Shown in pieces: positions 1 through 8,036 of a stretch of DNA of 64,000 nucleotides. This DNA comes from an uncultured Lachnospiraceae bacterium (lineage in GTDB: Bacteria; Bacillota; Clostridia; Lachnospirales; Lachnospiraceae), in assembly GCA_900539175.1 (NCBI GenBank), contig UQAW01000003.1, positions 1-64,000 of the forward strand, given 5' to 3'. The notes under the pieces are model-generated. The model was given only the letters and a program-made list of their open reading frames with translations. It had not been told where the DNA came from and did no database searches. Each line of letters starts with the position of its first letter. Within the stretch, counting starts at the first letter, position 1. A program made the translations under genes and the position numbers.

Positions 1-654
1 ATGGGGATGGTTATGCCTATGAAGCGAAGACTGCAGCTTCTGGCATGGGCGAAAGCCAGTTCTGGAAGATATATTATTGAAGATGATTATGATTCGGAGT
101 TCCGATACAAAGGAAAACCGATTCCCGCACTTCAAGGCTATGATCAAAATGACACTGTGATCTATATTGGAACATTTTCGAAAGCGATTGCTCCGGCGAT
201 CCGAATCAGTTATATGGTACTCCCCCAAACATTGCTTGCAGCATATGAAGAACGGGGAAAGAATTTTTCAGTAACAGTTTCCCGTGTGGATCAGAAAATT
301 ATAGAGCTTTTTTTGAGAGAGGGCTATTTTGAACGCCATTTAAACCGAATGCGGGCACTGTATAAAGGAAAACGTGATCTGATACTAAAATTGCTGAAAC
401 CATTACGTTCTGTTTGCTGCGTATCCGGCGAACATGCAGGGGTTCATCTGCTGTTGCAGCTTTTGAATGGAATGACGGAAGAGGAGGCTGTAGAGCGCAC
501 AAAGGCAGTTGGGATTAAAGTCTATCCGCTTCATCAGTACTATGTAAATGGAGAAAGAAAACGGGAAACAGAAGGAATCCTTCTGGGGTATGCAACCCTG
601 GAGGAATCCGTAATCGAAACGGCTATGAATGCACTGAACCGTGCCTGGAGCTAG
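1..654 (+). CDS. MocR/PdxR-type GntR regulator, aminotransferase-like domain (5' truncated)
   Basis: This is the C-terminal 217 residues of a MocR-type regulator; the gene enters from before base 1, so the winged-helix half is not visible. What is seen is the fold-type I aminotransferase domain. The stretch with EDDYDSEFRYKG and the motif GTFSKAIAPAIRISY, whose Lys in 'SK' is the expected PLP-binding residue, are characteristic of the family. MocR proteins use PLP as a sensing cofactor and commonly control vitamin B6, GABA or taurine genes. No target gene is visible here. The ATG at base 1 is internal, because members of this family usually have about 450-480 residues. A terminator hairpin follows directly. 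Confidence 0.85.
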   Translation: MGMVMPMKRRLQLLAWAKASSGRYIIEDDYDSEFRYKGKPIPALQGYDQNDTVIYIGTFSKAIAPAIRISYMVLPQTLLAAYEERGKNFSVTVSRVDQKIIELFLREGYFERHLNRMRALYKGKRDLILKLLKPLRSVCCVSGEHAGVHLLLQLLNGMTEEEAVERTKAVGIKVYPLHQYYVNGERKRETEGILLGYATLEESVIETAMNALNRAWS

Positions 655-697
655 TACAGCTCTCCCAGGATATTTCTGAACAGTTCCTTAAATTTAA

Positions 698-736
698 AAA
701 GAGAATGCCGGATATTGACAAACGGCATTCTCTTTT
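698..736. terminator. Bidirectional terminator between convergent genes
   Basis: The arms AGAGAATGCCG and CGGCATTCTCT surround a short loop, with an A-run on the left and TTTT on the right. It sits between the MocR end and the convergent YtxH-like gene and can serve both strands. Confidence 0.8.
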
Positions 737-739
737 CTG

Positions 740-1030
740 TTAGGATCGTGCGGCATCTTTTACTTCTTCTGCGACTTCCCTGACAGTATCTTTTGCATCA
801 TCCACTAAAGTCTCAGCATTTTCTTTTAATTCTTCCGCTTTTGCAGCCACATCCTTCGGAATCGTGGTATAATTGCGTGCGCCTGTCTCAAATTCGTCTG
901 AGAAATCATCAAAATCATCGTCAAGGGATTCACTGCACTTATTTACTGTTTTGAGATAAGCAATTACCGCACCAGCCGCAGCCCCGATACAAGCCAGCCC
1001 GACGATAGCTTTTCCAAATTTTTTTGACAT
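740..1030 (-). CDS. YtxH-like small membrane protein
   Basis: A 96-residue protein. It has a short N-terminal basic stretch (MSKKFGK), one hydrophobic Ala/Gly-rich segment at about residues 8-26, then an acidic linker rich in Asp, and a C-terminal amphipathic helix with Ala/Glu/Lys heptads (about residues 60-96). This layout resembles YtxH/general-stress-type membrane proteins, which lack a defined enzymatic role. The ATG is preceded by a clear AAGGAG box. The match to YtxH is by architecture only. Confidence 0.7.
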   Translation of the reverse strand: MSKKFGKAIVGLACIGAAAGAVIAYLKTVNKCSESLDDDFDDFSDEFETGARNYTTIPKDVAAKAEELKENAETLVDDAKDTVREVAEEVKDAARS

Positions 1031-1229
1031 AATCGTATCTCCTTCCGGTTGAAAAGGTCTTTGATGGTTGTTTCAGATGGATAAATACACCTTCCATGAA
1101 CCACCATACGTAGATAGTATACACCGTTTTTGGAAAAAAGAAAGTAAAATGTGTAAATTTGCCTGTTTTTTTGGAAAAAGTTTTCTGGAACGTGTCTGTA
1201 GATTGCAGAAAGTAATGTCCAGACACGCT

Positions 1230-2048
1230 TCAGCAGTCCATAAAATGTTTAATAACCTCTGCAATTCCGCTGTGGTCACAATCATGGACGGTGATATAAT
1301 CCGCACATTCTTTGACAACAGGAATTGCATTGGACATGGCAACACCGATTTTGGCTTTACGGATCATATCAATATCATTTTCTTCATCTCCGGCGGCAAT
1401 TGTATTGGAAAGCGGAATGTTCAGATGGTCGCAGAGAATCTGAATGGCGGCACCCTTCGAAATGCCGTATGCCACATGTTCCAGATAAAATTGACTGGAA
1501 TAAAAGATGGAAACCTTTCCCTCGGCCCAGTCTGCCATTTCCTGACGGTAAAGATCCAGAACTTCACGCCCCAGCTTCAAATCAATTGCCAGAAGCTTCA
1601 CAGGGGCTTCTGTGAGATGGGAAAGCAGATCCGGATCTATCTGATAAGGAGTATGGGTACGTGAAGTGTAATATTGCAGTTCTTCTGTATCGCAAAGTGT
1701 CAATAAAGATTCGTCCGAATAAGTCTGACAGTAGATTCCCCTTCGTTGTGTTTCTGAAAAAATATGACGGACGTATGCAAGGGGAATTCCCTTTTTATAA
1801 AGAGTTTTCTTTGTATAGCAGTCGTAAATAAGCCCTCCGTTGTAGGTTATGGCATAACAGCCTTCCCGTTCTAAGCCCAGTTCCCTGATTTGCGCCATGC
1901 AGCCGCACAGTGGTCTTCCGGTATTGATCACTACTTTATGACCGGCAGTCAGAGCCCGGTCGATAGCGGCGGCATTTTCCGCTGTGATTTCTTTTTTTCT
2001 GTTTAGCAAAGTGCCGTCAAGATCTGTAAAAAGTATTTTAGTGTCCAT
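1230..2048 (-). CDS. Cof-type HAD-IIB sugar/nucleotide phosphatase
   Basis: A 272-residue Cof-family phosphatase of the haloacid dehalogenase superfamily, full length for the group. Motif I is FTDLDGTLLN at residues 7-16, with the nucleophile and acid/base aspartates. Motif II is NTGRP near residue 42. Motif IV is the C-terminal GDEENDIDMI, and 'ISKGAAI' supplies the motif III lysine. These enzymes are cytosolic Mg2+-dependent phosphatases with broad sugar-phosphate or flavin-precursor substrates; the real substrate cannot be read from sequence. The start has a good AAGGAG box. It is transcribed divergently from the next HAD gene. Confidence 0.88.
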   Translation of the reverse strand: MDTKILFTDLDGTLLNRKKEITAENAAAIDRALTAGHKVVINTGRPLCGCMAQIRELGLEREGCYAITYNGGLIYDCYTKKTLYKKGIPLAYVRHIFSETQRRGIYCQTYSDESLLTLCDTEELQYYTSRTHTPYQIDPDLLSHLTEAPVKLLAIDLKLGREVLDLYRQEMADWAEGKVSIFYSSQFYLEHVAYGISKGAAIQILCDHLNIPLSNTIAAGDEENDIDMIRKAKIGVAMSNAIPVVKECADYITVHDCDHSGIAEVIKHFMDC

Positions 2049-2099
2049 ATAATTACTCCTTGTGTGTAATGTCTATCATCGTAATCATTCTTAACATAT

Positions 2100-2128
2100 A
2101 GTATAGTTTATAAAATATACATCGGCAA
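2100..2128 (-). promoter_or_regulatory. Promoter for the Cof-type phosphatase
   Basis: On the minus strand, TTGCCG (2123-2128) and TATACT (2100-2105) are separated by 17 bases, upstream of the Cof gene. Confidence 0.55.
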
Positions 2129-2153
2129 TCGTTTTTGAAAGATTATGAAAGCG

Positions 2154-2182
2154 TTGAATCCTTTTTCTGAAGATGGTATAAT
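2154..2182 (+). promoter_or_regulatory. Promoter for the HAD gene cluster
   Basis: TTGAAT (2154-2159) and TATAAT (2177-2182) are separated by 17 bases, about 45 bases before the start codon. Confidence 0.7.
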
Positions 2183-2226
2183 GATCTTATGAGTCAGTAA
2201 CTAGAGCAGACAGGAAGGTGAGACAG

Positions 2227-2901
2227 ATGATAAGGGCATGTATCTTTGATCTGGATGGAACGCTTGCGGATACAGTGGAGTCCATTGCACATGGAGTGAA
2301 TCATACACTGAAGTATTTTGGTATTGCTCCGCGGCCGGTTGAGGAATTTAATTTTTATGCCGGGGATGGGATTGATATGGCACTGAAGCGTGCATTGGCG
2401 GCTGCCGGGGATACAAAAGGCGTACATATGGAAGAGGGAATTCCGATAACCAGAGCGTTTTTTGGAGAAAATCCTTTGTATTGTGTAAAGCCATATCCGG
2501 AAATTGAGGAAACACTGGGGAAGCTTAAGGAGCTTGGGATGAAAATTGCCGTATTTTCCAATAAGCCTCATGGTGCGGCTGTACATGTAGTTGAGACTTT
2601 ATTCGGCAGATCTTGTTTTGACTGGATACAGGGTCAGACGGATCAGATACCGAAAAAGCCGGATCCTGCAGGAGCATTGGCAATGGCGGAGCGGTTTGGG
2701 ATGAAAACAGAAGAAATCCTGTATTTGGGAGATACCAATACGGATATGAAAACCGGTCTGGCGGCAGGGATGTATACAGTAGGCGTCACCTGGGGATTTC
2801 GACCGAGAAAAGAGCTGGAAGAGAATCGTGCCATGGCAATTATTGATCATCCCCTCCAGATTCTGGATTTGCTGGAGAAATTGAACCATGAACAGGATTA
2901 A
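2227..2901 (+). CDS. HAD hydrolase, phosphoglycolate phosphatase-like
   Basis: A 224-residue HAD-IA hydrolase. Motif I is FDLDGTLADT at the N-terminus, motif II is 'VFSNKPH', the motif III lysine is in 'PKKPDP', and motif IV is 'YLGDTNTDM'. The order and size match Gph-like phosphoglycolate phosphatases, though HAD substrate assignment is unreliable. ATG at 2227 was chosen over the upstream GTG at 2218 because AGGAAGG ends at 2218, giving an 8-base spacer to the ATG. The gene overlaps the start of a broken HAD gene by 14 bases, so the two were probably translationally coupled. Confidence 0.82.
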   Translation: MIRACIFDLDGTLADTVESIAHGVNHTLKYFGIAPRPVEEFNFYAGDGIDMALKRALAAAGDTKGVHMEEGIPITRAFFGENPLYCVKPYPEIEETLGKLKELGMKIAVFSNKPHGAAVHVVETLFGRSCFDWIQGQTDQIPKKPDPAGALAMAERFGMKTEEILYLGDTNTDMKTGLAAGMYTVGVTWGFRPRKELEENRAMAIIDHPLQILDLLEKLNHEQD

Positions 2902-3097
2902 GCTGATTGCCAGTGATCTGGATGGAACCTTGCTTCAGCATGGGACTCAGAGACTGCGGTCGGAAACCTGTGGGCTGATCCACCAGCTTCATGAGCAGGG
3001 AAGATGCGCAGGAGGGAATCAGAATACTCTGTTCTTAACAGGCAGAGTGGAAGATACATTAGAGGATGTATTGAGAAAGGGAGGTAGCGTGGAATGA
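2888..3097 (+). pseudogene. Internally deleted Cof-type HAD remnant
   Basis: The first ~38 residues (ASDLDGTLLQ near residue 8) are a typical Cof-family N-terminus with motif I. The frame then runs into unrelated sequence and a short tail, 'EDTLEDVLRKGG', that resembles the C-terminal helix of such proteins. At 69 residues it is about a quarter of the usual 260-280, and motifs II to IV are absent. Both edges are intact: it starts inside the previous HAD gene and its stop overlaps the ATG of the next gene. This suggests an internal deletion within a former operon gene. The frame is open, so a short peptide could still be made. Confidence 0.6.
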
Positions 3098-3357
3098 ATG
3101 AGTACAGTGAGGAGTGTATCTACACATTTTTAAAAGATCAGGGACGGCTTTTTGATGAGCCGGTGGCGGAGAATTATGATGAGGCAGAGGCTTTTCTGGA
3201 AGATTGTATGGCGGTTGTAGTAGATTCCCTTTCGGAAGTTCGGGAATATATGGAAGAGAGTGGTATGGATGTAGATGGGATGAGTAATGAGGAACTAGAA
3301 GAGGCTTCAGAAGTATTTGCATTGCCGAATGGTCAGTATTTGATTGTAGAAGGGTAA
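3094..3357 (+). CDS. Small acidic conserved protein of unknown function
   Basis: An 87-residue, strongly acidic protein with no membrane segment and no recognised catalytic motif. It contains runs such as 'EEAFLEDC'-like acidic helices and ends with 'FALPNGQYLIVEG', a pattern I associate with small conserved clostridial proteins without an assigned function. GGAGG lies just upstream (within the tail of the HAD remnant) and the ATG overlaps that stop codon, so it belongs to the same transcript as the HAD genes. Confidence 0.7.
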   Translation: MNEYSEECIYTFLKDQGRLFDEPVAENYDEAEAFLEDCMAVVVDSLSEVREYMEESGMDVDGMSNEELEEASEVFALPNGQYLIVEG

Positions 3358-3412
3358 AAATGTTGTAAATTTACCGATTTTATAAGAATTTAATATTTTG
3401 TTTATAAAATAA

Positions 3413-3439
3413 TTAGCACTCACTTCTAATGAGTGCTAA
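3413..3439. promoter_or_regulatory. CIRCE operator (HrcA binding site)
   Basis: TTAGCACTC (3413-3421), nine bases, then GAGTGCTAA (3431-3439): a perfect match to the CIRCE inverted repeat recognised by the heat-shock repressor HrcA. It lies 7 bases upstream of the -35 box of the htpG promoter. Confidence 0.95.
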
Positions 3440-3446
3440 TTTTCTA

Positions 3447-3475
3447 TTGACATTTGGTCGGGTCCGTACTAATAT
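3447..3475 (+). promoter_or_regulatory. htpG promoter
   Basis: TTGACA (3447-3452), 17 bases, TAATAT (3470-3475). A perfect 12-base palindrome, TGTCATATGACA, lies further down in the 5' leader at 3538-3549, just before the ribosome binding site. Confidence 0.8.
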
Positions 3476-3574
3476 ATCATTTAGGATACATGTGGCAGAC
3501 AAGTCTCATATGAAAATAAAAAAAGATTTGTCAAAAATGTCATATGACAAAAAAATAAAAGGAGTGTGAAAACC

Positions 3575-5653
3575 ATGGCAGCAAAACATGGCAGTCTTTC
3601 AATTAACAGTGATAATATTTTCCCCATTATTAAGAAGTGGATGTATTCCGATCATGATATTTTCGTTCGTGAATTGGTTTCCAATGGATGTGATGCCATT
3701 ACAAAACTGAAAAAACTGGAGGTTGTAGGTGATTATCAGTTCCCGGAAGGATATAAAGCCAAAATCGAAGTGATTGTCAATCCGGAAGCTAAAACTCTGA
3801 AGTTTATTGACAATGGTATCGGTATGACAGCCGATGAAGTGGAAGAATATATTACACAGATTGCATTTTCCGGTGCAACCCAGTTCCTTGAAAAGTATAA
3901 AGATAAGACAGATAAAGATCAGATTATCGGACATTTTGGTCTGGGATTTTATTCCGCTTTTATGGTTGCAGAGGACGTGCACATTGATACGCTTTCTTAC
4001 CAGGAAGGTGCGGCTCCGGTTCACTGGGAATGTGACGGAAGTACAGAGTATGACATGAAAGATGGCAATAAAGTAACACCTGGTACGGAAATTACCCTGT
4101 TCCTCAATGAGGACAGCCTGGAATTTGCCAATGAATACCGGATGCGTGAGGTTCTGGAGAAATATTGTTCCTTCATGCCGGTAGAAATCTTCCTGTCCAA
4201 GGAGAATGCACCTCAGGAATATGAGACGATTGATGAGGCAGACTTAAAAGAGGATGATGTGGTAGTAGAGCATATTCACGAGGATGCCAAGACAGAAGAG
4301 AAAGAAAATGAAAACGGAGAAAAAGAGATTGTAGAAATCGCTCCGGCAAAGGAGAAAGTAAAGATTAACAAACGTCCGGTATCAATCAGTGATATTCATC
4401 CGCTTTGGACAAAGCATCCCAACGATTGTACCGAGGAAGAATACAAGAGTTTTTATCGTAAGGTATTTAATGACTACAGAGAGCCTTTGTTCTGGATTCA
4501 TCTGAATATGGATTATCCGTTCAATCTGAAGGGAATTTTGTACTTCCCACGCATCAATACAGAGTATGATTCTATCGAAGGAACCATCAAGCTGTACAAT
4601 AATCAGGTATTTATCGCAGATAATATCAAAGAAGTGATTCCGGAATATCTGATGCTTCTGAAAGGTGTGATTGACTGTCCGGATCTGCCGCTGAATGTTT
4701 CCAGAAGTGCACTTCAGAATGATGGATTTGTTAAGAAGATTGCAGATTATATCTCCAAGAAGGTTGCGGATAAGCTGAGCGGCATGTGCAAAACAGACCG
4801 TGAGAATTACGAAAAATACTGGGATGATATCAGTCCATTTATCAAATTTGGTTGTATTAAAGATGAGAAATTTTCCGGCAAGATGATGGATTATATCCTT
4901 TATAAGAATATTGACGGAAAATATCTGACGCTGGAAGATTGTCTTGAAGCGAATAAGAAGCCGGAGGATACCGCGGCAGAAGAGGCAGTTGTTGAAGAGA
5001 TAATAGAAGAGACTGCGGCAGAAGAAAATACGGAGAGTTCCGAAGAAAAGGAACTGGAAAAGACCGCTGTTTTCTATGTGACAGATGAGGTTCAGCAGAG
5101 TCAGTATATCAATCTGTTCAAAGAGCAGGGGAAAGATGCAGTAATCATGAAACACAATATTGATTCTGCATTCATTTCTCATGTGGAGCGGATCAAAGAA
5201 GAGGTGAAGTTCCAGAGAATCGACGCAGATCTGACTGCAGATATGAAAGATGACTCCGTAGATCTGACAGAGGAGACAAAAACCTTAAGTGAGTTGTTTA
5301 AGAAAGCTTTAAATAAAGAAAATCTGGAAGTTAAAGTTGAGAATCTGAAAAACGAGAGTATTTCTTCCATGATTACGGTATCGGAAGAGACACGCCGTAT
5401 GCAGGATATGATGAAGATGTATGGAATGGCAGGCATGGATCCGTCCATGTTCGGAGGACCGGAAACACTGGTTCTGAATGCAAATCATCCGCTTGTGAAG
5501 TATCTTTTTGAAAAATCAGATGCAGAGCATGCAGCCATGATCTGTGAGCAGTTGTATGATCTGGCATGTATCAGCAATAAGCAGCTGGCTCCGGAACAGA
5601 TGACAAAATTCATCAGCCGCAGTAATGAAATTATGATGCTTTTGACAAAATAG
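3575..5653 (+). CDS. htpG: Molecular chaperone HtpG (Hsp90)
   Basis: A 692-residue bacterial Hsp90, an ATP-dependent cytosolic chaperone. The N-terminal GHKL ATPase domain shows 'ELVSNGCDAITKLK' (ATP-binding Asn), 'DNGIGMT' and 'GHFGLGFYSAFMV'. The middle domain has 'LNVSRSALQND', with the catalytic Arg, and the C-terminal dimerisation domain is present. An acidic Glu-rich insertion near residues 470-500 is more extended than in E. coli HtpG. ATG 3575 was chosen because the AAGGAG box ends 10 bases before it; the in-frame GTG at 3566 is too close. The CIRCE site upstream indicates HrcA control. Rather than belonging to a groESL or dnaK operon, the gene is isolated. Confidence 0.95.
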   Translation: MAAKHGSLSINSDNIFPIIKKWMYSDHDIFVRELVSNGCDAITKLKKLEVVGDYQFPEGYKAKIEVIVNPEAKTLKFIDNGIGMTADEVEEYITQIAFSGATQFLEKYKDKTDKDQIIGHFGLGFYSAFMVAEDVHIDTLSYQEGAAPVHWECDGSTEYDMKDGNKVTPGTEITLFLNEDSLEFANEYRMREVLEKYCSFMPVEIFLSKENAPQEYETIDEADLKEDDVVVEHIHEDAKTEEKENENGEKEIVEIAPAKEKVKINKRPVSISDIHPLWTKHPNDCTEEEYKSFYRKVFNDYREPLFWIHLNMDYPFNLKGILYFPRINTEYDSIEGTIKLYNNQVFIADNIKEVIPEYLMLLKGVIDCPDLPLNVSRSALQNDGFVKKIADYISKKVADKLSGMCKTDRENYEKYWDDISPFIKFGCIKDEKFSGKMMDYILYKNIDGKYLTLEDCLEANKKPEDTAAEEAVVEEIIEETAAEENTESSEEKELEKTAVFYVTDEVQQSQYINLFKEQGKDAVIMKHNIDSAFISHVERIKEEVKFQRIDADLTADMKDDSVDLTEETKTLSELFKKALNKENLEVKVENLKNESISSMITVSEETRRMQDMMKMYGMAGMDPSMFGGPETLVLNANHPLVKYLFEKSDAEHAAMICEQLYDLACISNKQLAPEQMTKFISRSNEIMMLLTK

Positions 5654-5784
5654 GATTTTAAGATACATTTATAAAAAACCGATGTCCCATAGAAATGATA
5701 TGCCCCTTGTCAAGTAGACAGGTGAAATATCTAAAATTTAGTGCAGATGATGCCTACATTTCGATTTAGAGTGTAGGCATTTTT

Positions 5785-6750
5785 CTATGCACACCATTTC
5801 TCTTTATATTTGTTTATTCGTTTGTTTTCCGGAATAGGATATTCTATTGGCATATCAGAAGCCAGTGCTTCCTGACGCACCTCCAAGGGTGTTTTGCAGT
5901 GATATCTGTCCTGTGGTCGTTCCTCACTGTAAAAACGCAGGTAATCTTTAATGGCATATCTCAATGAAGCCTCATCCGTTATTTTATACATCTGATACAT
6001 TTCCGTTTTAATGATTCCCCAGAACCCTTCTGTTGGTCCATTATCAATGCAGTGTCCAACCCTGGACATGGATTGCTCCATGTCCTGTTTTTCAAGTTTC
6101 TTCTGAAACATCTTGCTGGTATACTGGAATCCGCGGTCTGAATGAAACATCGGTCTGGCATCGGGAAAAGCTGCAATCGCTCTGTCAAACGTTTTAAATA
6201 CCAGCCTGTTATCATTTCTTGCACTAACAACATAAGCTACGGGATACCTGTCATACAAATCCAAAATAGCACTTAAATACAGCTTCTTTTGTTCACCAGG
6301 CACTTTAAATTCTGTCGCATCAGTAGCCCATTTCTGATTGGGGGCAGATGCATAAAAATCCCTTTGAAGTATATTTTCTGCCGTTTCATCAGGTTTTGAG
6401 TATGTATATTTTTTCTTCTTTTTACGGATCACCGAATGTATCCCCAGCTTTTTCATGATTCTATGAACTCTGTTTTTACTGTATTCAGTATGATTAAAAT
6501 GATTGATCCAGGATGCCATTCTCCGATATCCCAGGATATGATGGAAACGTTCGTCAAACTCTTTGATCAGTTCTGCGAGTTTGATATTTTCGTGCTCTGC
6601 ATCCGGCACTGTCCTGTGCAGCCATTTATAATAAGCAGCCCTTGATATCTCAAGGTGTCTGCACATCCACCCTATGCTCCATTTTTTCTCTGTATGGAAA
6701 TGCCTGATTGTTAAATATTTTGATTCATGGCGTACTTTTCCAAGCCTCAC
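5785..6750 (-). CDS. IS3-family transposase OrfB (DDE integrase core)
   Basis: A 321-residue transposase catalytic subunit. An N-terminal HTH_21-type region contains 'SRAAYYKWLHR'. The rve domain has the first Asp in 'WATDATEF', the second in 'FHSDRGFQYTS', and Glu in 'NGPTEGFWGIIKTE', giving the full DDE triad. It starts at a GTG overlapping the OrfA stop. In this family the functional transposase is usually an OrfAB fusion made by -1 frameshifting, and the OrfB frame is open upstream through the slippery site at 6770-6777. Confidence 0.92.
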   Translation of the reverse strand: MRLGKVRHESKYLTIRHFHTEKKWSIGWMCRHLEISRAAYYKWLHRTVPDAEHENIKLAELIKEFDERFHHILGYRRMASWINHFNHTEYSKNRVHRIMKKLGIHSVIRKKKKKYTYSKPDETAENILQRDFYASAPNQKWATDATEFKVPGEQKKLYLSAILDLYDRYPVAYVVSARNDNRLVFKTFDRAIAAFPDARPMFHSDRGFQYTSKMFQKKLEKQDMEQSMSRVGHCIDNGPTEGFWGIIKTEMYQMYKITDEASLRYAIKDYLRFYSEERPQDRYHCKTPLEVRQEALASDMPIEYPIPENKRINKYKEKWCA

Positions 6751-7421
6751 ATCCTTTCGAATTCTTTCACTTTTTTTAACAGTTCAACTACCATGTCCTT
6801 TTCTTCCAGCTGACGTTTTAACCGCAGGTTCTCACGTCTTAAGCGTTCCAATTCATCTACTTCATCATCTGTTTTGTGATGTCCCCGCTTATCGGTTAAC
6901 CCGTCTTCACCATTAGCATCATATTTCTTTACCCAGGAATAAACCTGATTGTAAGAAACGTCATATTTTGCTGCCGTATTCTTATAATCACGGTTATGGT
7001 TTATACAATAATCAATGATTTCTTTTCGTTCTTCTATAGTTGTTTTTCTCCGTGCTTCTGCCATATAGACCTCCTGTTTTGGATCGTAATCCTTAAGTTC
7101 TCTATTGGCATTATACACCTTAATCCATTGTCTTAAAACAGAACGGCTGGATATTCCGTACCGGGCAATGATGTCATTAACGGAACCTTCGCCATTAATT
7201 ACTGCTTCTACGCATTTTATTTTGAGTTCTTTAGAATAAGTTCTGTTCTTTTTATGACAGAATGCAGATATCCCATGAATCCTGTATTCATTAATCCATC
7301 CTACTAATGTCGAATAACCTATGCCATACTTATTGGCAAGGAATTGAATAGAACCTATTCCATCAATATATTCTTGTGATACCCTGGCTCTAAATTCGGG
7401 TGTGTATGTTGATCTTGGCAT
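6747..7421 (-). CDS. IS3-family OrfA with three helix-turn-helix repeats
   Basis: A 224-residue DNA-binding subunit. Three consecutive HTH units can be read, ending in 'GYSTLVGWINEY', 'SSRSVLRQWIKVY' and 'SYNQVYSWVKKY'. A leucine-zipper-like coiled coil follows (about residues 180-220, 'ELERLRRENLRLKRQLEEK'), as used for OrfA/OrfAB multimerisation. OrfA proteins usually have one or two HTH units and about 100-175 residues, so this one is long. The start at 7421 was chosen because GGAGG lies 8 bases before it; the earlier in-frame ATG overlaps that box. Confidence 0.88.
   Translation of the reverse strand: MPRSTYTPEFRARVSQEYIDGIGSIQFLANKYGIGYSTLVGWINEYRIHGISAFCHKKNRTYSKELKIKCVEAVINGEGSVNDIIARYGISSRSVLRQWIKVYNANRELKDYDPKQEVYMAEARRKTTIEERKEIIDYCINHNRDYKNTAAKYDVSYNQVYSWVKKYDANGEDGLTDKRGHHKTDDEVDELERLRRENLRLKRQLEEKDMVVELLKKVKEFERM
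6770..6777 (-). promoter_or_regulatory. Programmed -1 frameshift site (A7G)
   Basis: Read on the minus strand this is AAAAAAAG, near the end of orfA. In the OrfA frame it reads tta-aaa-aaa-gtg. A -1 slip gives agt-gaa, which continues without a stop into OrfB. This is the classical IS3 arrangement. Confidence 0.7.
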
Positions 7422-7531
7422 GAAAAATACCTCCAAAGCAACAGATTTTTATATTTAATCTGTCTACTTTAGAGGTATCATACCAAAATCAGAAGATTGT
7501 GGGGCATCGGTTTTTTGTTTTTAAACACGCT

Positions 7532-8035
7532 CTAAGGCAGCAGATAATCAATTGCCTGCTGATTCAGAAGCGTTTGGAGTTTTTGATCCCAGGCGTGTTC
7601 CAGAGATTTTTCAAGTGTAAAAATCCGAAGTGAGGTTCCGGTGGTCAAGGTCAGTGTTTCGCCGTTAAACTGACAGTTCAGATACAGTCCGTAAATATCA
7701 TCTGAAGTGATGCCCGTATTATTTTCTGTAAGCAGCGTTTCTGTCTCATCTTTCGGAAGCATTAAAATAATCTTAAAGGAGAGCGGTGTACGTTTTCCTT
7801 TTATAAGCGAAAAACAGTAGTTTCGGATATCGCCCCAGAGGATTTGTGTCTGTCCGGTCTCCTTACGTTCTTTGGAATCTTCTGGTCCATAAAAATTATG
7901 ATGAAGCTTTCCGTCAATAGAAAAAGTTGCAAAAGTGGTGATCTGAACTTCCGAAACCTGGAAACGGTCAAAGGTGTCCGACAGCAGTAACTGATTCATA
8001 AAATTTTTCAGGTTTTTTATCGTAATGGCAATCAT
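7532..8035 (-). CDS. DUF5721-like protein, partner of CorA
   Basis: A 167-residue soluble protein with no membrane segment and no catalytic motif that I can name. The start 'MIAITIKNLKNFMNQLL' and the overall length resemble a Lachnospiraceae family I recall as DUF5721. Start 8035 is preceded by AAGGA about 10 bases away; the longer frame begins inside corA and lacks a good site. It begins immediately after the corA stop, so the two are co-transcribed and possibly coupled. Function unknown. Confidence 0.65.
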   Translation of the reverse strand: MIAITIKNLKNFMNQLLLSDTFDRFQVSEVQITTFATFSIDGKLHHNFYGPEDSKERKETGQTQILWGDIRNYCFSLIKGKRTPLSFKIILMLPKDETETLLTENNTGITSDDIYGLYLNCQFNGETLTLTTGTSLRIFTLEKSLEHAWDQKLQTLLNQQAIDYLLP

Positions 8036-8036
8036 C

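Larger units (their letters stand above)
5701..7480 (-). mobile_element. IS3-family insertion sequence (IS150-like)
   Basis: A complete two-gene IS3-family element of about 1.78 kb. The proposed ends start TG and finish CA. The terminal inverted repeats share AGTAGACAG 12 bases in from each tip, followed by T-AAATAT. No convincing target duplication is visible in the flanking bases. OrfA and OrfB are both open, the DDE residues are present and the frameshift window is intact, so it may still be mobile. Confidence 0.8.
5673..7516. terminator. Terminator hairpin split by an IS element
   Basis: The left arm ACCGATGTCCCA (5678-5689) is preceded by an A-run. The right arm TGGGGCATCGGT (7500-7511) is followed by a T-run. 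They pair over 12 positions with one G-U. They flank the IS3 element and lie between the convergent htpG and corA/DUF5721 genes, so they look like one bidirectional terminator opened up by the insertion. Confidence 0.65.

Noticed and set aside
1068..1664. Plus-strand 198-codon frame opposite the Cof-type gene
   Set aside because: It is antisense to a clear HAD phosphatase, has no ribosome site and its translation matches no family; it is a shadow frame.
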